DNA of 47,993 nt from Enterovibrio sp. JCM 19048 (GTDB lineage Bacteria; Pseudomonadota; Gammaproteobacteria; Enterobacterales; Vibrionaceae), in contig BAXE01000032.1 of NCBI GenBank assembly GCA_001310415.1, positions 1 to 47,993 of the forward strand, given 5' to 3'. This document shows positions 30,756-41,003 of this stretch, piece after piece; position 1 is the first letter of the stretch; each line of letters begins with the position of its first letter. Made by a program: the position numbers and the translations under genes. The notes below the pieces were generated by a model. It saw only the letters and a program-made list of their open reading frames with translations, had not been told where the DNA came from and did no database searches.

Positions 30756-32647
30756 TTATTGCTCTACCGGTTCGATGGAGTAAGTCACTTCCGTATTTTC
30801 TTTCAGTTGCTCGACGATTGACGACAGATCCATATTCGCTGTCGTGTTGATCACGCGGTCAGCCATTTGGCTCTGCAGACTGATTTCTTCGCTCTTCGGC
30901 GCTTTCACCGCATCAAGGGCAACCACAACCACATCACCGTTCATTTCACGGGTAAAGCCATATTCCGCTTTGCCTTCAGCCGGTGCTGCCATGGTGAATG
31001 CCAGTTGTGCAACTGCGCGTTCCGCCGATACACGACCCAACTCTTGCTCTGCGCCGAATTTGTAGCCTGATGCATCCAGACCTGCAGTATTGCCGTCATT
31101 CAGCTCTGTCACCAGTGAGTTAGCCAGTGCCTCAGCCGCCTTCTCACCTTCCTGACTTTGCAGACGCTCAGCAACCTGTGCTTCTACTTCTTCATAAGGC
31201 AAGACAGTTTCAGGACGCGAATCGTCGATACGCACGACCACAGAATGCTCAGGAGCAATTTCAATGATGTCTGAGTTCAAGCCATCTTCGCGAACTTCCG
31301 GCTGTTGCAGCGCTTGCAAAACCGCTGGTGAAGCCAGAACACCGCTCAGGTCTGACAGTGATACGAAGTCGGTCTTCTTAACCTGGCTATTGACCGCATT
31401 GGCTGCATCTTCCAGGTTGTCTGGCATTTCGAACGCTTTTTCCGCCAGTTCAGTAGACAGCGCGTAGTATTTCTCCGCTGCTTGCTGTTGACCCAGCTGT
31501 GCTACGATCTCGTCACGCACATCTGCAAACGGTTTCGCCTGGGAAGGTTTGATATCGTCCAGCTTGATGATGTGGAAACCAAAGTCTGATTGCACAACAC
31601 CTGAAATGTCACCTTTGTTGTTCAGCGCAAATGCCGCTTCTTCAAACGCAGGATCCATCACACCTTTGTCAAACCAATCCAGTTGACCACCCTGCTCTGC
31701 ACTGAAGGTATCATCTGAACGGGATTTCGCCAGCTCAGCAAAATCAGCACCATTGTTCAATTCGGTCAATACCGCTTCTGCTTTTTGCTTGGCGTCCGCG
31801 TCATCACCCTGAATCATGATATGGCTAACTTTACGCTTTTCAGCCGCACCATAGTTAGCCTTGTTGGCTTCGTAGTAAGCTTTTGCTTGCTCTTCAGTGA
31901 CGTCAGCAGCGTCAGCGATGCCATCACCTGACAGTTCAACGTAGGAGATCTTGAATTGCTCTGGGCGAACAAACTCTGAAGGGTTTTGTTCGTAGTACGC
32001 TTTTTTCTGCTCGTCAGTAATGTTCGCTTTGGCAGCAAACTCAGACAGTGGCAGTGTTAATGTACGAACCACACGGGTTTGACCTTCCAGCTTGTAAAGT
32101 GATTCCAACTCGCCTTCCAGCGCAAATTCACTGTTTACCAACGCATTGATGTACTGTTCACGGGTCATGTCCTGACGCACGTACTCAGCGAATTGGTCTG
32201 GCGTCAAACCATTACGCGCAATGCTGCCAGATACAGGTCGTTGTCAAACATTCCCGTGCTGCCAATAAACGCCGGCATCTCACGAATAGCCTGTTTGATT
32301 TGCTCGTCACTCACGCGAAGACCCAGGTTGTCAGCCTCTTGATCCAGCACGACTTGATTGACCAGACGATCAAGCACGTTTTGACGGAATTGTGCCAGGT
32401 AAACAGGGTCACTCAGCAGGGTTGTAAAGATGTCGCCGGCCTGTGCCTGCATCTGGGCACGCTCATTTTGATAAGCTTGCTCAAACTGGCTGCGGCTGAT
32501 TTCGTGATCACCTACTGTTGCGGCGGGCTGAACCGAACCACTGGCTAGATAGCCGCCCACACCGGCGAATACGAAAGAAAAGATAATAAGGCTTAAGATG
32601 ATCTTAACCGCGATGCTATTTACGCCCTCGCGTAGTCGCTCCATCAT
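30756..32647 (-). CDS. ppiD: Periplasmic folding chaperone PpiD, one apparent frameshift
   Basis: A membrane-anchored SurA-like chaperone with a parvulin domain. The N-terminus MMERLREGVNSIAVKI leads into a membrane anchor (about 13-35), then a SurA-like helical region; the parvulin domain is around KRKVSHIMIQGDDADAK to SDFGFHIIKLDDIKP. One base is missing near 32213; repair gives LYLAALRxNGLTPDQF. Repaired length is 630, the family norm. It follows hupB as in E. coli, with a terminator between. Confidence 0.93.
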
Positions 32648-32735
32648 AACGCGCCGTCACTCCTGCTTGTTGAAACGTTCGTTTTTAAAATTCAAAACAA
32701 CATTCAAGGGTTGAATTGTCATTTCTCTTAAAACT

Positions 32736-32759
32736 AAAAAAGCGCATCGAGAGATGCGC
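32736..32759 (-). terminator. Intrinsic terminator after hupB
   Basis: Stem GCGCATC/GATGCGC (32742-32748 and 32753-32759) with a GAGA loop and a minus-strand T-run (32736-32741). It would partly insulate ppiD from hupB. Confidence 0.88.
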
Positions 32760-32858
32760 CTTTAACACTCTGATTGAGCCTGATTATACGCTGATGTCAC
32801 ACACTTTACAGCTTAAAACTAGGACGTGTGCGACATAGAGCAAAACGTAACGTTAAGA

Positions 32859-33131
32859 TTAGTTAACCGCGTCTTTCAGAGCTTTACCCGCTTTAAAGCC
32901 AGGTACTTTGGCCGCAGGAATTTTGATTTCTGCGCCTGTTTGTGGGTTACGGCCAGTACGTGCTGAACGCTCACGAACAGAGAATGTACCGAAACCAACC
33001 AGTGCTACTTGATCACCGTCTTTCAGGCTATCTGATACTGCTTCAATCAGCGCATCAAGAGCACGACCAGCTGATGCTTTAGACAGATCAGCGTTTTCTG
33101 CAATTTTATCAATTAACTGCGACTTGTTCAC
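32859..33131 (-). CDS. hupB: DNA-binding protein HU-beta
   Basis: 90 residues beginning (V)[19 protein letters not shown] with the HU signature [21 protein letters not shown] and ending GKALKDAVN. The start is a GTG at 33131 with GGGGA about 8 nt upstream; the extra upstream residues in the open frame are not family sequence. It compacts DNA as a homo- or heterodimer. Frame intact, usual place between lon and ppiD. Confidence 0.97.
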   Translation of the reverse strand: MNKSQLIDKIAENADLSKASAGRALDALIEAVSDSLKDGDQVALVGFGTFSVRERSARTGRNPQTGAEIKIPAAKVPGFKAGKALKDAVN

Positions 33132-33280
33132 TTTTTCATCCCCTTTACAAACGAACCACAAATCCCATTTTTTGCGGTGGCGTATATTTGATATCGCCTT
33201 AGTTATCTAAACAAGACTCTAAAAAACGCTGTAGCTGTTATGAATTAAGGGCTTGCAGCGTTTCCATTAAGTTAGCCCTC

Positions 33281-33318
33281 AAAAAAAACGCTGACAAGCC
33301 TTTTACTGACTGTCAGCG
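33281..33318 (-). terminator. Intrinsic terminator after lon
   Basis: Stem CGCTGACA/TGTCAGCG (33289-33296 and 33311-33318) with a 14-nt loop, followed on the minus strand by eight T. Confidence 0.88.
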
Positions 33319-33329
33319 CTTTACGTTGC

Positions 33330-35701
33330 TTAATTTTGCTGCACGTCACTCTTTTGTGGCGCGACAAGCTCGATTCCAAGCGGGTTGTCTTGTAGTGCGA
33401 GCGTCAGAACCTCATCGATCCAGCGCACCGCATGGATGTCGAGATCGGCTTTGACGTTGTCCGGGATCTCTTCAAGATCACGTTCGTTTTCTTTAGGGAT
33501 GATAACCGTCTTAATGCCGCCGCGGTGAGCCGCAAGCAGTTTCTCTTTCAGGCCACCAATCGGAAGCACTTCACCACGCAAGGTGATCTCACCAGTCATT
33601 GCAACATCAGCACGCACCGGGTTACCCGTCAGACTCGAAACCAGCGCCGTACACATTGCGATACCGGCACTTGGACCATCTTTAGGTGTCGCACCTTCCG
33701 GCACGTGTACGTGAATGTCACGCTTCTCATAGAAATCACTGTTGATGCCAAGCTTTTCAGCGCGAGTACGGACAACCGTCATCGCTGCCTGAATTGACTC
33801 CTGCATCACATCACCCAGCGAACCAGTTTGGGTCAGCTTGCCTTTACCCGGCATAGATTCAGTTTCAATGGTTAGCAGATCGCCACCCACTTCCGTCCAT
33901 GCCAGACCAGTTACCTGACCAATGCGGTTGCTTTCATCTGCCTTGCCGTAATCAAAACGCTGAACACCCAGGTAGTGTTTCAGGTTGTCCTGATTGATGG
34001 TGATGGTTTTGATGTCTTTGTTGAGCAAAATCTCTTTCACGGCTTTGCGGCACAGTTTAGAAATTTCACGCTCAAGGCTACGCACACCCGCTTCACGCGT
34101 GTAGTAGCGAATAATGCCGATGATGGCAGAATCTTCAATGGTGATTTCTTTCGGCTTAAGACCATTGCGCTTCACTTGTTTATCAACAAGGTGCTGCTTG
34201 GCGATATTCAGCTTCTCGTCTTCCGTGTAACCGGAAAGACGGATCACTTCCATTCGGTCCAATAGCGGGCCTGGAATGTTCATTGAGTTCGATGTCGCCA
34301 CAAACATCACGTCTGACAGATCGTAATCCACTTCCAGATAGTGATCGTTAAACGCATTGTTTTGTTCCGGATCCAGCACTTCCAGCAATGCAGAAGCCGG
34401 GTCGCCACGCATATCAGAAGACATCTTGTCGATTTCATCCAACAAGAACAGCGGGTTTTCACACCGACTTTAGCCATCTTCTGGATAAGCTTACCCGGCA
34501 GCGAACCGATATAGGTGCGGCGGTGACCGCGGATTTCCGCTTCATCACGCACGCCCCCCAGAGCCATACGAGTGTACTGGCGACCAGTTGCTTTGGCGAT
34601 TGATTGCCCCAGTGATGTTTTACCCACACCTGGAGGTCCCACCAAGCAAAGGATTGGCCCTTTCAGCTTATTGATACGGTTTTGTACCGCCAAATACTCA
34701 AGAATGCGCTCTTTAACACGCTCCAGACCATAGTGATCAGCGTTTAGAATTTCTTCCGCTTTCGCCAAGTCTTTCTTCACTTTCGAGCGTTTCGACCATG
34801 GCACACTGACCATCCAGTCAATATAACTGCGAACCACTGTTGCTTCTGCCGACATTGGCGACATCATTTTCAGTTTCTGCAGTTCTTGCTCAGTCTTTTC
34901 TTTGGCTTCCTGAGGCATTTTCGATTCTTCAATCTTTTGCTTCAGGCTTTCAAACTCGTCCGGCGCGTCATCTAGCTCACCCAGTTCTTTCTGGATTGCC
35001 TTCATCTGCTCGTTGAGGTAGTACTCACGCTGGCTCTTTTCCATCTGCTTTTTAACGCGGCTGCGAATGCGTTTCTCAACCTGCAGCAGATCGATTTCTG
35101 ATTCCATCATGGTCATCAGAAACTCAAGACGCTCAGCGATATCAATGATTTCCAGCACCTGCTGTTTGTCATGCAGCTTCAGCGGCATGTGTGCAGCAAT
35201 GGTGTCAGCGAGACGTGCCGCTTCATCAATACCGTTGAGGGATGTCAGCACTTCAGGCGGGATCTTCTTGTTCAGTTTGATAAAGCCTTCAAACTGGCTG
35301 ATCGCCGTACGTACCAGCACTTCCTGCTCACGTTCGTCCATTTCAGGAGTGAGCATGTACTCGGCATCCGCGGTGAAGAAATCATCTTCGTGGAATTTCT
35401 GGATTTCTGCGCGCTGTAGACCTTCTACCAGCACTTTTACTGTGCCGTCTGGCAGTTTCAACAACTGGAGGATAGAAGCGACTGTACCGACTTTGTATAG
35501 ATCGGCAATGGATGGGTCATCAGTCGCGGCATCTTTCTGCGCAACCAGTAGAATCTGCTTATCATTGTCCATCGCTGCTTCAAGGCAACGGATAGATTTA
35601 TCCCGTCCCACAAACAGTGGGATAACCATGTGAGGATAAACAACCACGTCACGCAAGGGCAGGACCGGAATTTCAATGCGCTCGGAACGCTCCAAGTTCA
35701 T
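33330..35701 (-). CDS. lon: ATP-dependent protease Lon, one apparent frameshift
   Basis: A cytosolic AAA+ protease for damaged and regulatory proteins. An N-terminal substrate-binding domain starts [20 protein letters not shown]; Walker A GPPGVGKT lies near residue 356; the catalytic Ser in [10 protein letters not shown] (about 678) and Lys in [10 protein letters not shown] (about 721) are present. One A is missing near 34455 (GTGAAA(A)CCCGC); repair gives [20 protein letters not shown]. Repaired length is 790. A sigma-32-like promoter lies upstream. Confidence 0.96.
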
Positions 35702-35734
35702 ATTTTTCTCTCTTCCGTTTTCGTTATTAATGAG

Positions 35735-35763
35735 TATATGGGGATAGATTGTCAGGATTCAAC
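35735..35763 (-). promoter_or_regulatory. Sigma-32 (heat-shock) promoter of lon
   Basis: On the minus strand GTTGAA (35758-35763) and CCCCATATA (35735-35743) are separated by 14 nt, matching the sigma-32 consensus CTTGAA-N13-17-CCCCATNT. E. coli lon has the same -10 type. It is 34 bp upstream of the lon start. Confidence 0.8.
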
Positions 35764-35782
35764 GGCACAGTTGGCAGAAAGT

Positions 35783-35810
35783 AAAAAAGGGAGCCTATGC
35801 TCCCTTTTTT
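35783..35810 (-). terminator. Bidirectional-type terminator between clpX and lon
   Basis: Stem GGGAGC/GCTCCC (35789-35794 and 35799-35804) with a CTAT loop, extended by six A and six T into a 12-bp perfect symmetrical stem. It would end clpX transcription just before the lon promoter. Confidence 0.9.
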
Positions 35811-35843
35811 CGGTAATTTGTTGGTTAAATAAGCAATTTAACC

Positions 35844-36113
35844 ATAGGGTCTGATGACCTTTGGTGATGATTTTTGCAGCAGTTTGTGGGGGATTTTATG
35901 CAAGGCAGAGGCTTCGAAGTGTAGCTAGCCTACATGAGAAGCCGATAACGCAGCAGAAATTCCCCACAAGCGCTGCCCGAAGGTTCTGCCCTAAGCGTTT
36001 TATGCTTTGTTAAGGTGTATTTGCTTAGAATAACTAGGCGGCACACACCTCGCCGCGCCTAAAACGCTTACGGCTTGAACAAAATTCAACCACCACAGGT
36101 CAACAGACCCTAT
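35844..36113. mobile_element. MITE-like element with 23-bp terminal inverted repeats
   Basis: A 270-bp non-coding block ending 12 bp from the clpX stop. Left end 35844-35866 and right end 36091-36113 are inverted copies (ATAGGGTCTGxTGACCTxTGG..) with two mismatches. TA flanks both GGGTCTG ends, consistent with TA target duplication as in IS630/Tc1 elements. Inside are further long inverted repeats: 35884-35901 with 35953-35969, TGTAG/CTACA around 35920, and a perfect 11-bp TAAGCGTTTTA (35992-36002)/TAAAACGCTTA (36060-36070). No transposase is encoded. Confidence 0.72.
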
Positions 36114-36125
36114 TCAATATAAGAC

Positions 36126-37404
36126 TTACTCAGCGCCTGCTGCCTGATTTTCTGATGTTTCATAAATCAGTAGCGGATCAGATTCGCCTTTGATTACTGA
36201 CTCATCAATCACCACTTTGGTAACATCTTTGCTTGAAGGCAAGTCGTACATGGTGTCCAACAATACCGCTTCTACGATTGAACGAAGACCACGTGCACCG
36301 GTTTTACGATCCATGCTTTTTTCGCAATCGCCGTCAGAGCGTCATCACGGAACTCAAGCTCTACGCCATCCAGTTCAAGAAGTGCTGCGTATTGCTTGGT
36401 CAGCGCATTCTTTGGTTCACGCAGGATCTGTACCAGGCATCTTCGTCCAGCTCACCCAGAATCGCAGTCACTGGTAAGCGACCAATGAATTCAGGGATCA
36501 GACCATATTTCACCAGATCTTCTGGTTCAACTTTGCTGAACAAATCACTCAGGGTTGCTTCTTGGTCTTTAGAGCGAACTTCTGCACCAAAACCAATACC
36601 ACTGCCCTTCGCTACGCGCTGATCAACAACTTTGTCCAGACCGGCAAACGCACCACCACAGATGAACAGGATCTTTGAGGTGTCAACCTGCAAAAACTCT
36701 TGTTGTGGGTGCTTGCGGCCACCTTGTGGCGGAACAGATGCGATCGTACCTTCAACCAGTTTCAGCAGCGCTTGCTGCACACCTTCACCGGATACGTCGC
36801 GGGTGATAGATGGGTTGTCTGATTTGCGGGAGATCTTATCGATTTCGTCAATGTAGACGATACCGCGCTCGGCTTTAGTTACGTCGTAGTCACACTTCTG
36901 AAGCAGCTTCTGGATGATGTTTTCAACGTCTTCACCCACATAACCGGCTTCAGTCAGCGTGGTGGCATCTGCCATAGTAAATGGCACATCCAGGAATCGG
37001 GCCAGTGTTTCTGCCAGTAGCGTCTTACCACTACCAGTAGGGCCGATCAAAAGGATGTTACTTTTACCCAGCTCAACGCCGTCAGCCGTCGTGTCGCCGT
37101 TTCTCAGTCGCTTATAGTGGTTGTAAACCGCAACAGAGAGCACCTTCTTGGCGCGATCCTGGCCGATGACGTAATCGTCAAGGTGCGCACGGATCTCTTG
37201 GGGAGTCGGAAGCTCGTTGCTGTCGCGCTTAGGCATGACCTCTTTTATTTCTTCACGAATGATGTCGTTACACAGGTCAACACACTCATCGCAGATATAA
37301 ACAGAAGGTCCAGCAATTAACTTGCGTACTTCATGCTGGCTTTTGCCGCAGAAAGAGCAGTAGAGCAATTTGCCGCTGCCACCGTCTTTTCGCTTGTCTG
37401 TCAT
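36126..37404 (-). CDS. clpX: ClpX ATPase subunit of ClpXP, two apparent frameshifts
   Basis: A AAA+ unfoldase. The N-terminal zinc domain has Cys16, Cys19, Cys38 and Cys41; Walker A GPTGSGKT is at 121-128, Walker B DEID at 186-189, the pore loop in [13 protein letters not shown], and the ClpP-binding IGF loop as [10 protein letters not shown]. One C is missing near 36433 (GATGCC(C)TGG) and one base near 36315 ([12 protein letters not shown]). Repaired length is 426 and the sensor-2 region [15 protein letters not shown] is intact. It lies downstream of clpP. Confidence 0.96.
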
Positions 37405-37493
37405 TCGCTAACCTCTTTAGGCCTTCGCCCATGTTTGCCATGATTTGAGTCTATAACAACTCAGCAGAAATTTCCGAAGGCCGTTTGACTCAA

Positions 37494-37535
37494 TTCTGAG
37501 ACATTAAGTATCAATGACACCTAACTGTCTCAGAA
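37494..37535 (-). repeat. 10-bp inverted repeat after clpP
   Basis: TTCTGAGACA (37494-37503) and TGTCTCAGAA (37526-37535) form a perfect stem with a 22-nt loop just after the clpP stop. There is no T-tract, so it may protect or process the mRNA rather than terminate it. Confidence 0.45.
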
Positions 37536-37542
37536 CTAAAAA

Positions 37543-38166
37543 TTAATCGCGTTTATTTAAAACTGCATCGACCAGACCATAATCTGCCGCATCTTGTGCC
37601 GACATGAAGTTGTCGCGGTCGGTGTCACGCTCAATGATTTCCAGCGGTTGGCCAGTATGCTCTGCCAACAACTTGTTGAGCTTGTTCTTAATCGTCAAAA
37701 TTTCTTGCGCATGAATTTGGATATCAGACGCCTGACCTTGGAAACCACCTAATGGTTGGTGAATCATCACACGTGAGTTAGGCAGACAGTAACGTTTGCC
37801 TTCTGCGCCGCCCGCCAGCAGGAATGCACCCATTGAACAAGCCTGGCCCATACATACTGTACTCACGTCTGGCTTAATGTACTGCATGGTGTCATAAATA
37901 GACATACCTGCTGTTACAGAACCGCCTGGAGAGTTGATGTACAGGAAGATATCTTTATCCGGATTTTCGGATTCGAGAAACAGCAGCTGCGCAACCACCA
38001 AGTTAGCCATGTGATCTTCAACCTGACCGGTCAAAAAGATCACACGCTCTTTCAGAAGGCGGGAATAGATGTCATACGAACGTTCACCGCGGGAGGTTTG
38101 TTCGACCACCATCGGCACCAGTGCATCCATAATCGAAGGCATTCCGTTTTTTTCTTGAAAGCTCAT
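37543..38166 (-). CDS. clpP: ClpP protease subunit
   Basis: A serine protease forming a double heptamer with ClpX or ClpA. 207 residues, intact, with the triad Ser111 (GQACSMGAF), His136 ([10 protein letters not shown]) and Asp185, and the [18 protein letters not shown] substrate-binding strand. The short N-terminal propeptide is consistent with self-processing. Order tig-clpP-clpX-lon. Confidence 0.98.
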   Translation of the reverse strand: MSFQEKNGMPSIMDALVPMVVEQTSRGERSYDIYSRLLKERVIFLTGQVEDHMANLVVAQLLFLESENPDKDIFLYINSPGGSVTAGMSIYDTMQYIKPDVSTVCMGQACSMGAFLLAGGAEGKRYCLPNSRVMIHQPLGGFQGQASDIQIHAQEILTIKNKLNKLLAEHTGQPLEIIERDTDRDNFMSAQDAADYGLVDAVLNKRD

Positions 38167-38186
38167 AGTGTTATTTCCCTAAAATA

Positions 38187-38249
38187 AATGGCCCGGATGA
38201 AAATACTTCATACGGACCATTGTTATCAGAAGAGTGAATTCTAAGTCAA
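38187..38249 (-). promoter_or_regulatory. Candidate clpP promoter and hairpin in the tig-clpP gap
   Basis: Minus strand: TTGACT (38244-38249) and GATAAC (38222-38227) with 16-nt spacing form a weak sigma-70 promoter. Just after it, an imperfect hairpin AATGG..CCATT (38187-38221, with ATGAA/TTCAT inside) followed by ATTTATTTTAG looks like a terminator or attenuator between tig and clpP. Confidence 0.5.
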
Positions 38250-38273
38250 ATGTCCACTCAACAATTCTAGCAC

Positions 38274-39575
38274 TTAAGCTTGAGCTGGGTTCATCAGCTC
38301 AGTAAAGCTTTGCTCTTTTTCAGAAACTTGTGCTTTAGCCAGCAGTGCGTCGATAGCTTGTTCTTCCAGCGCAACGTTGCGCATGTTTTCCATCAGACGC
38401 TGGTCTTTTTCGTAGTAAGCAACTACTTCAGCTGGATCTTCGTATGCAGAAGCCATTTCAGCGATCAGCGCTTTAACGCGCTCTTCGTCTGCTTTCAGCT
38501 CTTCAGACTTGATCACTTCGCCCAGCAGCAGGCCAACAACTACGCGACGGCGAGCTTGTTCTTCGAACAGCTCACGTGGCAGCTCTGGCGCGTTTTCCAT
38601 GTTGCCACCGAAACGCTGAACAGCTTGCTGACGCAGAACATTGATCTCTTGGTCGATCAGCGCTGCAGGAACGTCGATGTTGTTTTTCTCAACCAGACCA
38701 TCGATCACTTGCTCTTTAGTCTTGTTCTTAACCGCTTGCTTCAGTTCGCGTTCCATGTTTTTACGAACTTCAGCTTTCAGGCCTTCAACACTACCGTCTT
38801 CAACGCCGAAACGTGCAACGAACTCTTCAGTCAGTTCTGGCAGTTCTTGTGCTTCAACTTTGATCAGTTTGATTGCGAATTTCGCCGCTTTACCTTTCAG
38901 GTTTTCTGCGTGGTAGTCTTCTGGGAAGTTAACGTCGATAGTGAATTCTTCGCCTGCTTTCTTACCAACGATGCCGTCTTCGAAGCCTGGGATCATGCGG
39001 CCTTGGCCCATAACCAGTGCAAAGCCTTCTGCTTTACCGCCTTCGAACTCTTCGCCGTCAATAGAACCAGTGAAGTCCATAGTTACACGGCTGTTTGCTT
39101 CAGCAGCCGCGTCAACTTCCGACCAAGAAGCCTGCTGCTTGCGCAGAGTCTCGATCATTTCAGCAACGTCTTCTTCTTTTACTTCAGCCAGTGGCTTAAC
39201 CACTTCAACTTGATCCAGATCTTTCAGTGCGATTTCTGGGTAAACTTCGAAAGAAGCCTTGAATACCAGATCCTGACCTTCAGTAGTATCAACTGGAGTG
39301 AAAGTCGGTGCACCTGCTGGGTTGATTTTCTCTTTGATGATTGCTTCGATGAAATGACGCTGCATCACTTCACCCATCACGTCGTTACGTACTGCTTTGC
39401 CGTACATACGAGAAACCATCTTCAAAGGCACTTTACCTTTACGGAAACCATCGAAACGACGATTTTTAGCGATGTTGCGCAGTTCTGCAGTCACAGCATC
39501 TTCGATGTTTGCTGCTGGAACGGTGATAGTCAGGTGGCGCTCTAGGCCTTCTGTGGTTTCAACGGTAACTTGCAT
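38274..39575 (-). CDS. tig: Trigger factor
   Basis: The ribosome-bound chaperone with peptidyl-prolyl isomerase activity. 433 residues, intact. The ribosome-binding signature GFRKGKVP lies at 43-50; the FKBP-like domain runs from about 150 to 240 ([38 protein letters not shown]); the rest is the helical chaperone body. It heads the protease cluster. A 6-bp hairpin ACTCAG/CTGAGT (39598-39614) is in the leader. Confidence 0.98.
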   Translation of the reverse strand: MQVTVETTEGLERHLTITVPAANIEDAVTAELRNIAKNRRFDGFRKGKVPLKMVSRMYGKAVRNDVMGEVMQRHFIEAIIKEKINPAGAPTFTPVDTTEGQDLVFKASFEVYPEIALKDLDQVEVVKPLAEVKEEDVAEMIETLRKQQASWSEVDAAAEANSRVTMDFTGSIDGEEFEGGKAEGFALVMGQGRMIPGFEDGIVGKKAGEEFTIDVNFPEDYHAENLKGKAAKFAIKLIKVEAQELPELTEEFVARFGVEDGSVEGLKAEVRKNMERELKQAVKNKTKEQVIDGLVEKNNIDVPAALIDQEINVLRQQAVQRFGGNMENAPELPRELFEEQARRRVVVGLLLGEVIKSEELKADEERVKALIAEMASAYEDPAEVVAYYEKDQRLMENMRNVALEEQAIDALLAKAQVSEKEQSFTELMNPAQA

Positions 39576-39966
39576 TGTATTTTTAACCTCAAAACTTACT
39601 CAGGGTCACTGAGTGATGTTGCCCGGCATAGCCGGTAGCATCCTTTCGTGCTACAGCGAATCATTCACCATAGCGCCTGTGAATCTGGATACACGGCACA
39701 TTGTGCACGGTATCGAATACCCTCGATAAACAAGGTGCGATTTTTAAGACGCGCCATTATAGCGGCACCGCTCGGTCGAGTCGAGACGGGTCAAGTCCAT
39801 CGTCGTGTTTCTGTGAGGTTGGGGCGGGAAATGTGAATTCAAGGGGGAAAGCGAAGATTAAGAGATGCGAGATCGAAGATTAGAGATTAGAGATTAGAGA
39901 TTAGAGATTAGAGATTAGAGATTAGAGAACAAAGGGGAATCTGAACAGATGGGGAGGAAGAGAAAG
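39576..39966. other. tig upstream region, no gene seen
   Basis: 391 bp. It contains two small hairpins in the tig leader (39598-39614 and CCGGC/GCCGG near 39625), GC-rich sequence without an ORF, and the heptamer tandem repeat listed separately. No convincing gene. Confidence 0.4.
39877..39925 (+). repeat. Seven tandem copies of AGATTAG
   Basis: Seven perfect 7-bp units in a row (49 bp) with degenerate copies just before (AGATTAAGAGATGCGAGATCGA), about 40 bp beyond the tRNA 3' end. Likely variable in length between strains. Confidence 0.95.
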
Positions 39967-40043
<77 letters not shown>

Positions 40044-40078
40044 ACTTCATTTGCACAATCGCGCGAATGCAGGGCAGG

Positions 40079-40106
40079 ATTATAAAGCGACGAGAATCCC
40101 CGTCAA
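40079..40106 (-). promoter_or_regulatory. Promoter of tRNA-Arg
   Basis: Minus strand: TTGACG (40101-40106) and a perfect TATAAT (40079-40084) with 16-nt spacing, followed by a GC-rich discriminator CCTGCCCTGC, the type seen at stringently controlled stable-RNA promoters. Confidence 0.85.
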
Positions 40107-40336
40107 CGCTTTTCCGTTACCTTTCCCGTCAAATGTTTAATTAACCAGCACGCTTACGCTAAATGGGGAAAGTTTGTCCGTTTTCCGCCATTCAATGTCA
40201 AAAGAGCCATTCAGAAACGGATTTCTTTATCACGATTAAATCATTTCATCTCCTGCACTATTGTTCTTTTACCGTCTTAGGCCGATATTTCGCACTAACT
40301 TACATCATTGTTTACCTCACTATGGAGAAAAGGTAG

Positions 40337-40821
40337 TTGGTCGAGTTTTTTGATATCACCCATTTAGCTGGGAAGGCGTTTTAACTTGTGCGGTTTGCGG
40401 GTGGATATTGGGTTTAGAGCGGCAACTGCGAGGAAAACCCGTTGGGATCCGCACCGCAATACTGATAGTACTCGGCACTTATCTTTTTATGCGTCTGGCT
40501 ACATCCCTTTCAGACAATTCGCTTGATCACGCCCGCGTGTTAGGTCAAATCGTTACCGGGGTCGGCTTTTTGGGTGCAGGTGTCATGATGGCACGCGATG
40601 GGCAAATTCAGGGAGTTACTTCAGCGGCAGTTGTTTGGTTGATGGCAGGCCTTGGAATGGTCATCGCATTTGATTACTGGCGACAGGCGCTGATTTTATG
40701 CGGGTTTGTACTATTTGTCCTGGTTGGAATAGATAAAGTTGAAACAACCTTTTCTTCCCTGACTAAAGGTGTTCACAAACGCTGGGAAAGGAAGCGGAAA
40801 AAAGACGATATATTGCCTTGA
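40337..40821 (+). CDS. MgtC/SapB-family membrane protein, one apparent frameshift
   Basis: The N-terminal transmembrane domain shared by MgtC-like proteins: VCGWILGLERQLRGKPVGIRT, VTGVGFLGAGVMM and GVTSAAVVWLMAGLGM are characteristic. In its present form the frame opens only at 40408; restoring one base near 40362 (in GATATCACCC) extends it up to a TTG at 40337 (VEFFDI..PFSWEGVLTC), giving about 161 residues. The start is uncertain; AAAAGG sits very close to the TTG. Role unproven for short members; MgtC itself affects Mg2+ starvation survival. Confidence 0.8.
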
Positions 40822-40946
40822 AACGAACAGTAGCGAGGCTTGAGCTGAATCTAAGTCGTTAATCGATATTTTTTGTCGTCACGATTAATTTATCTCACTT
40901 TACGTTTCGAGTTGGCGAAATAATAATCGCGCCAAACTCTTCCCAA

Positions 40947-40974
40947 AAACCTGCGTGTCCTACGCGGGTTTTTT
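40947..40974 (+). terminator. Intrinsic terminator after the MgtC-like gene
   Basis: A 10-bp stem (40947-40956 with 40962-40971, one G-U pair) with a 5-nt loop and a T-run. Confidence 0.87.
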
Positions 40975-41003
40975 AGTTTCATTCAATCGTCTAGAGAAAG
41001 AAA

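Noticed and set aside
38280..39545. 421-codon open frame on the plus strand opposite tig
   Set aside because: It is the exact antisense of an intact, highly conserved tig gene, has low-complexity Phe/Val-rich content and no ribosome site; a codon-bias shadow.
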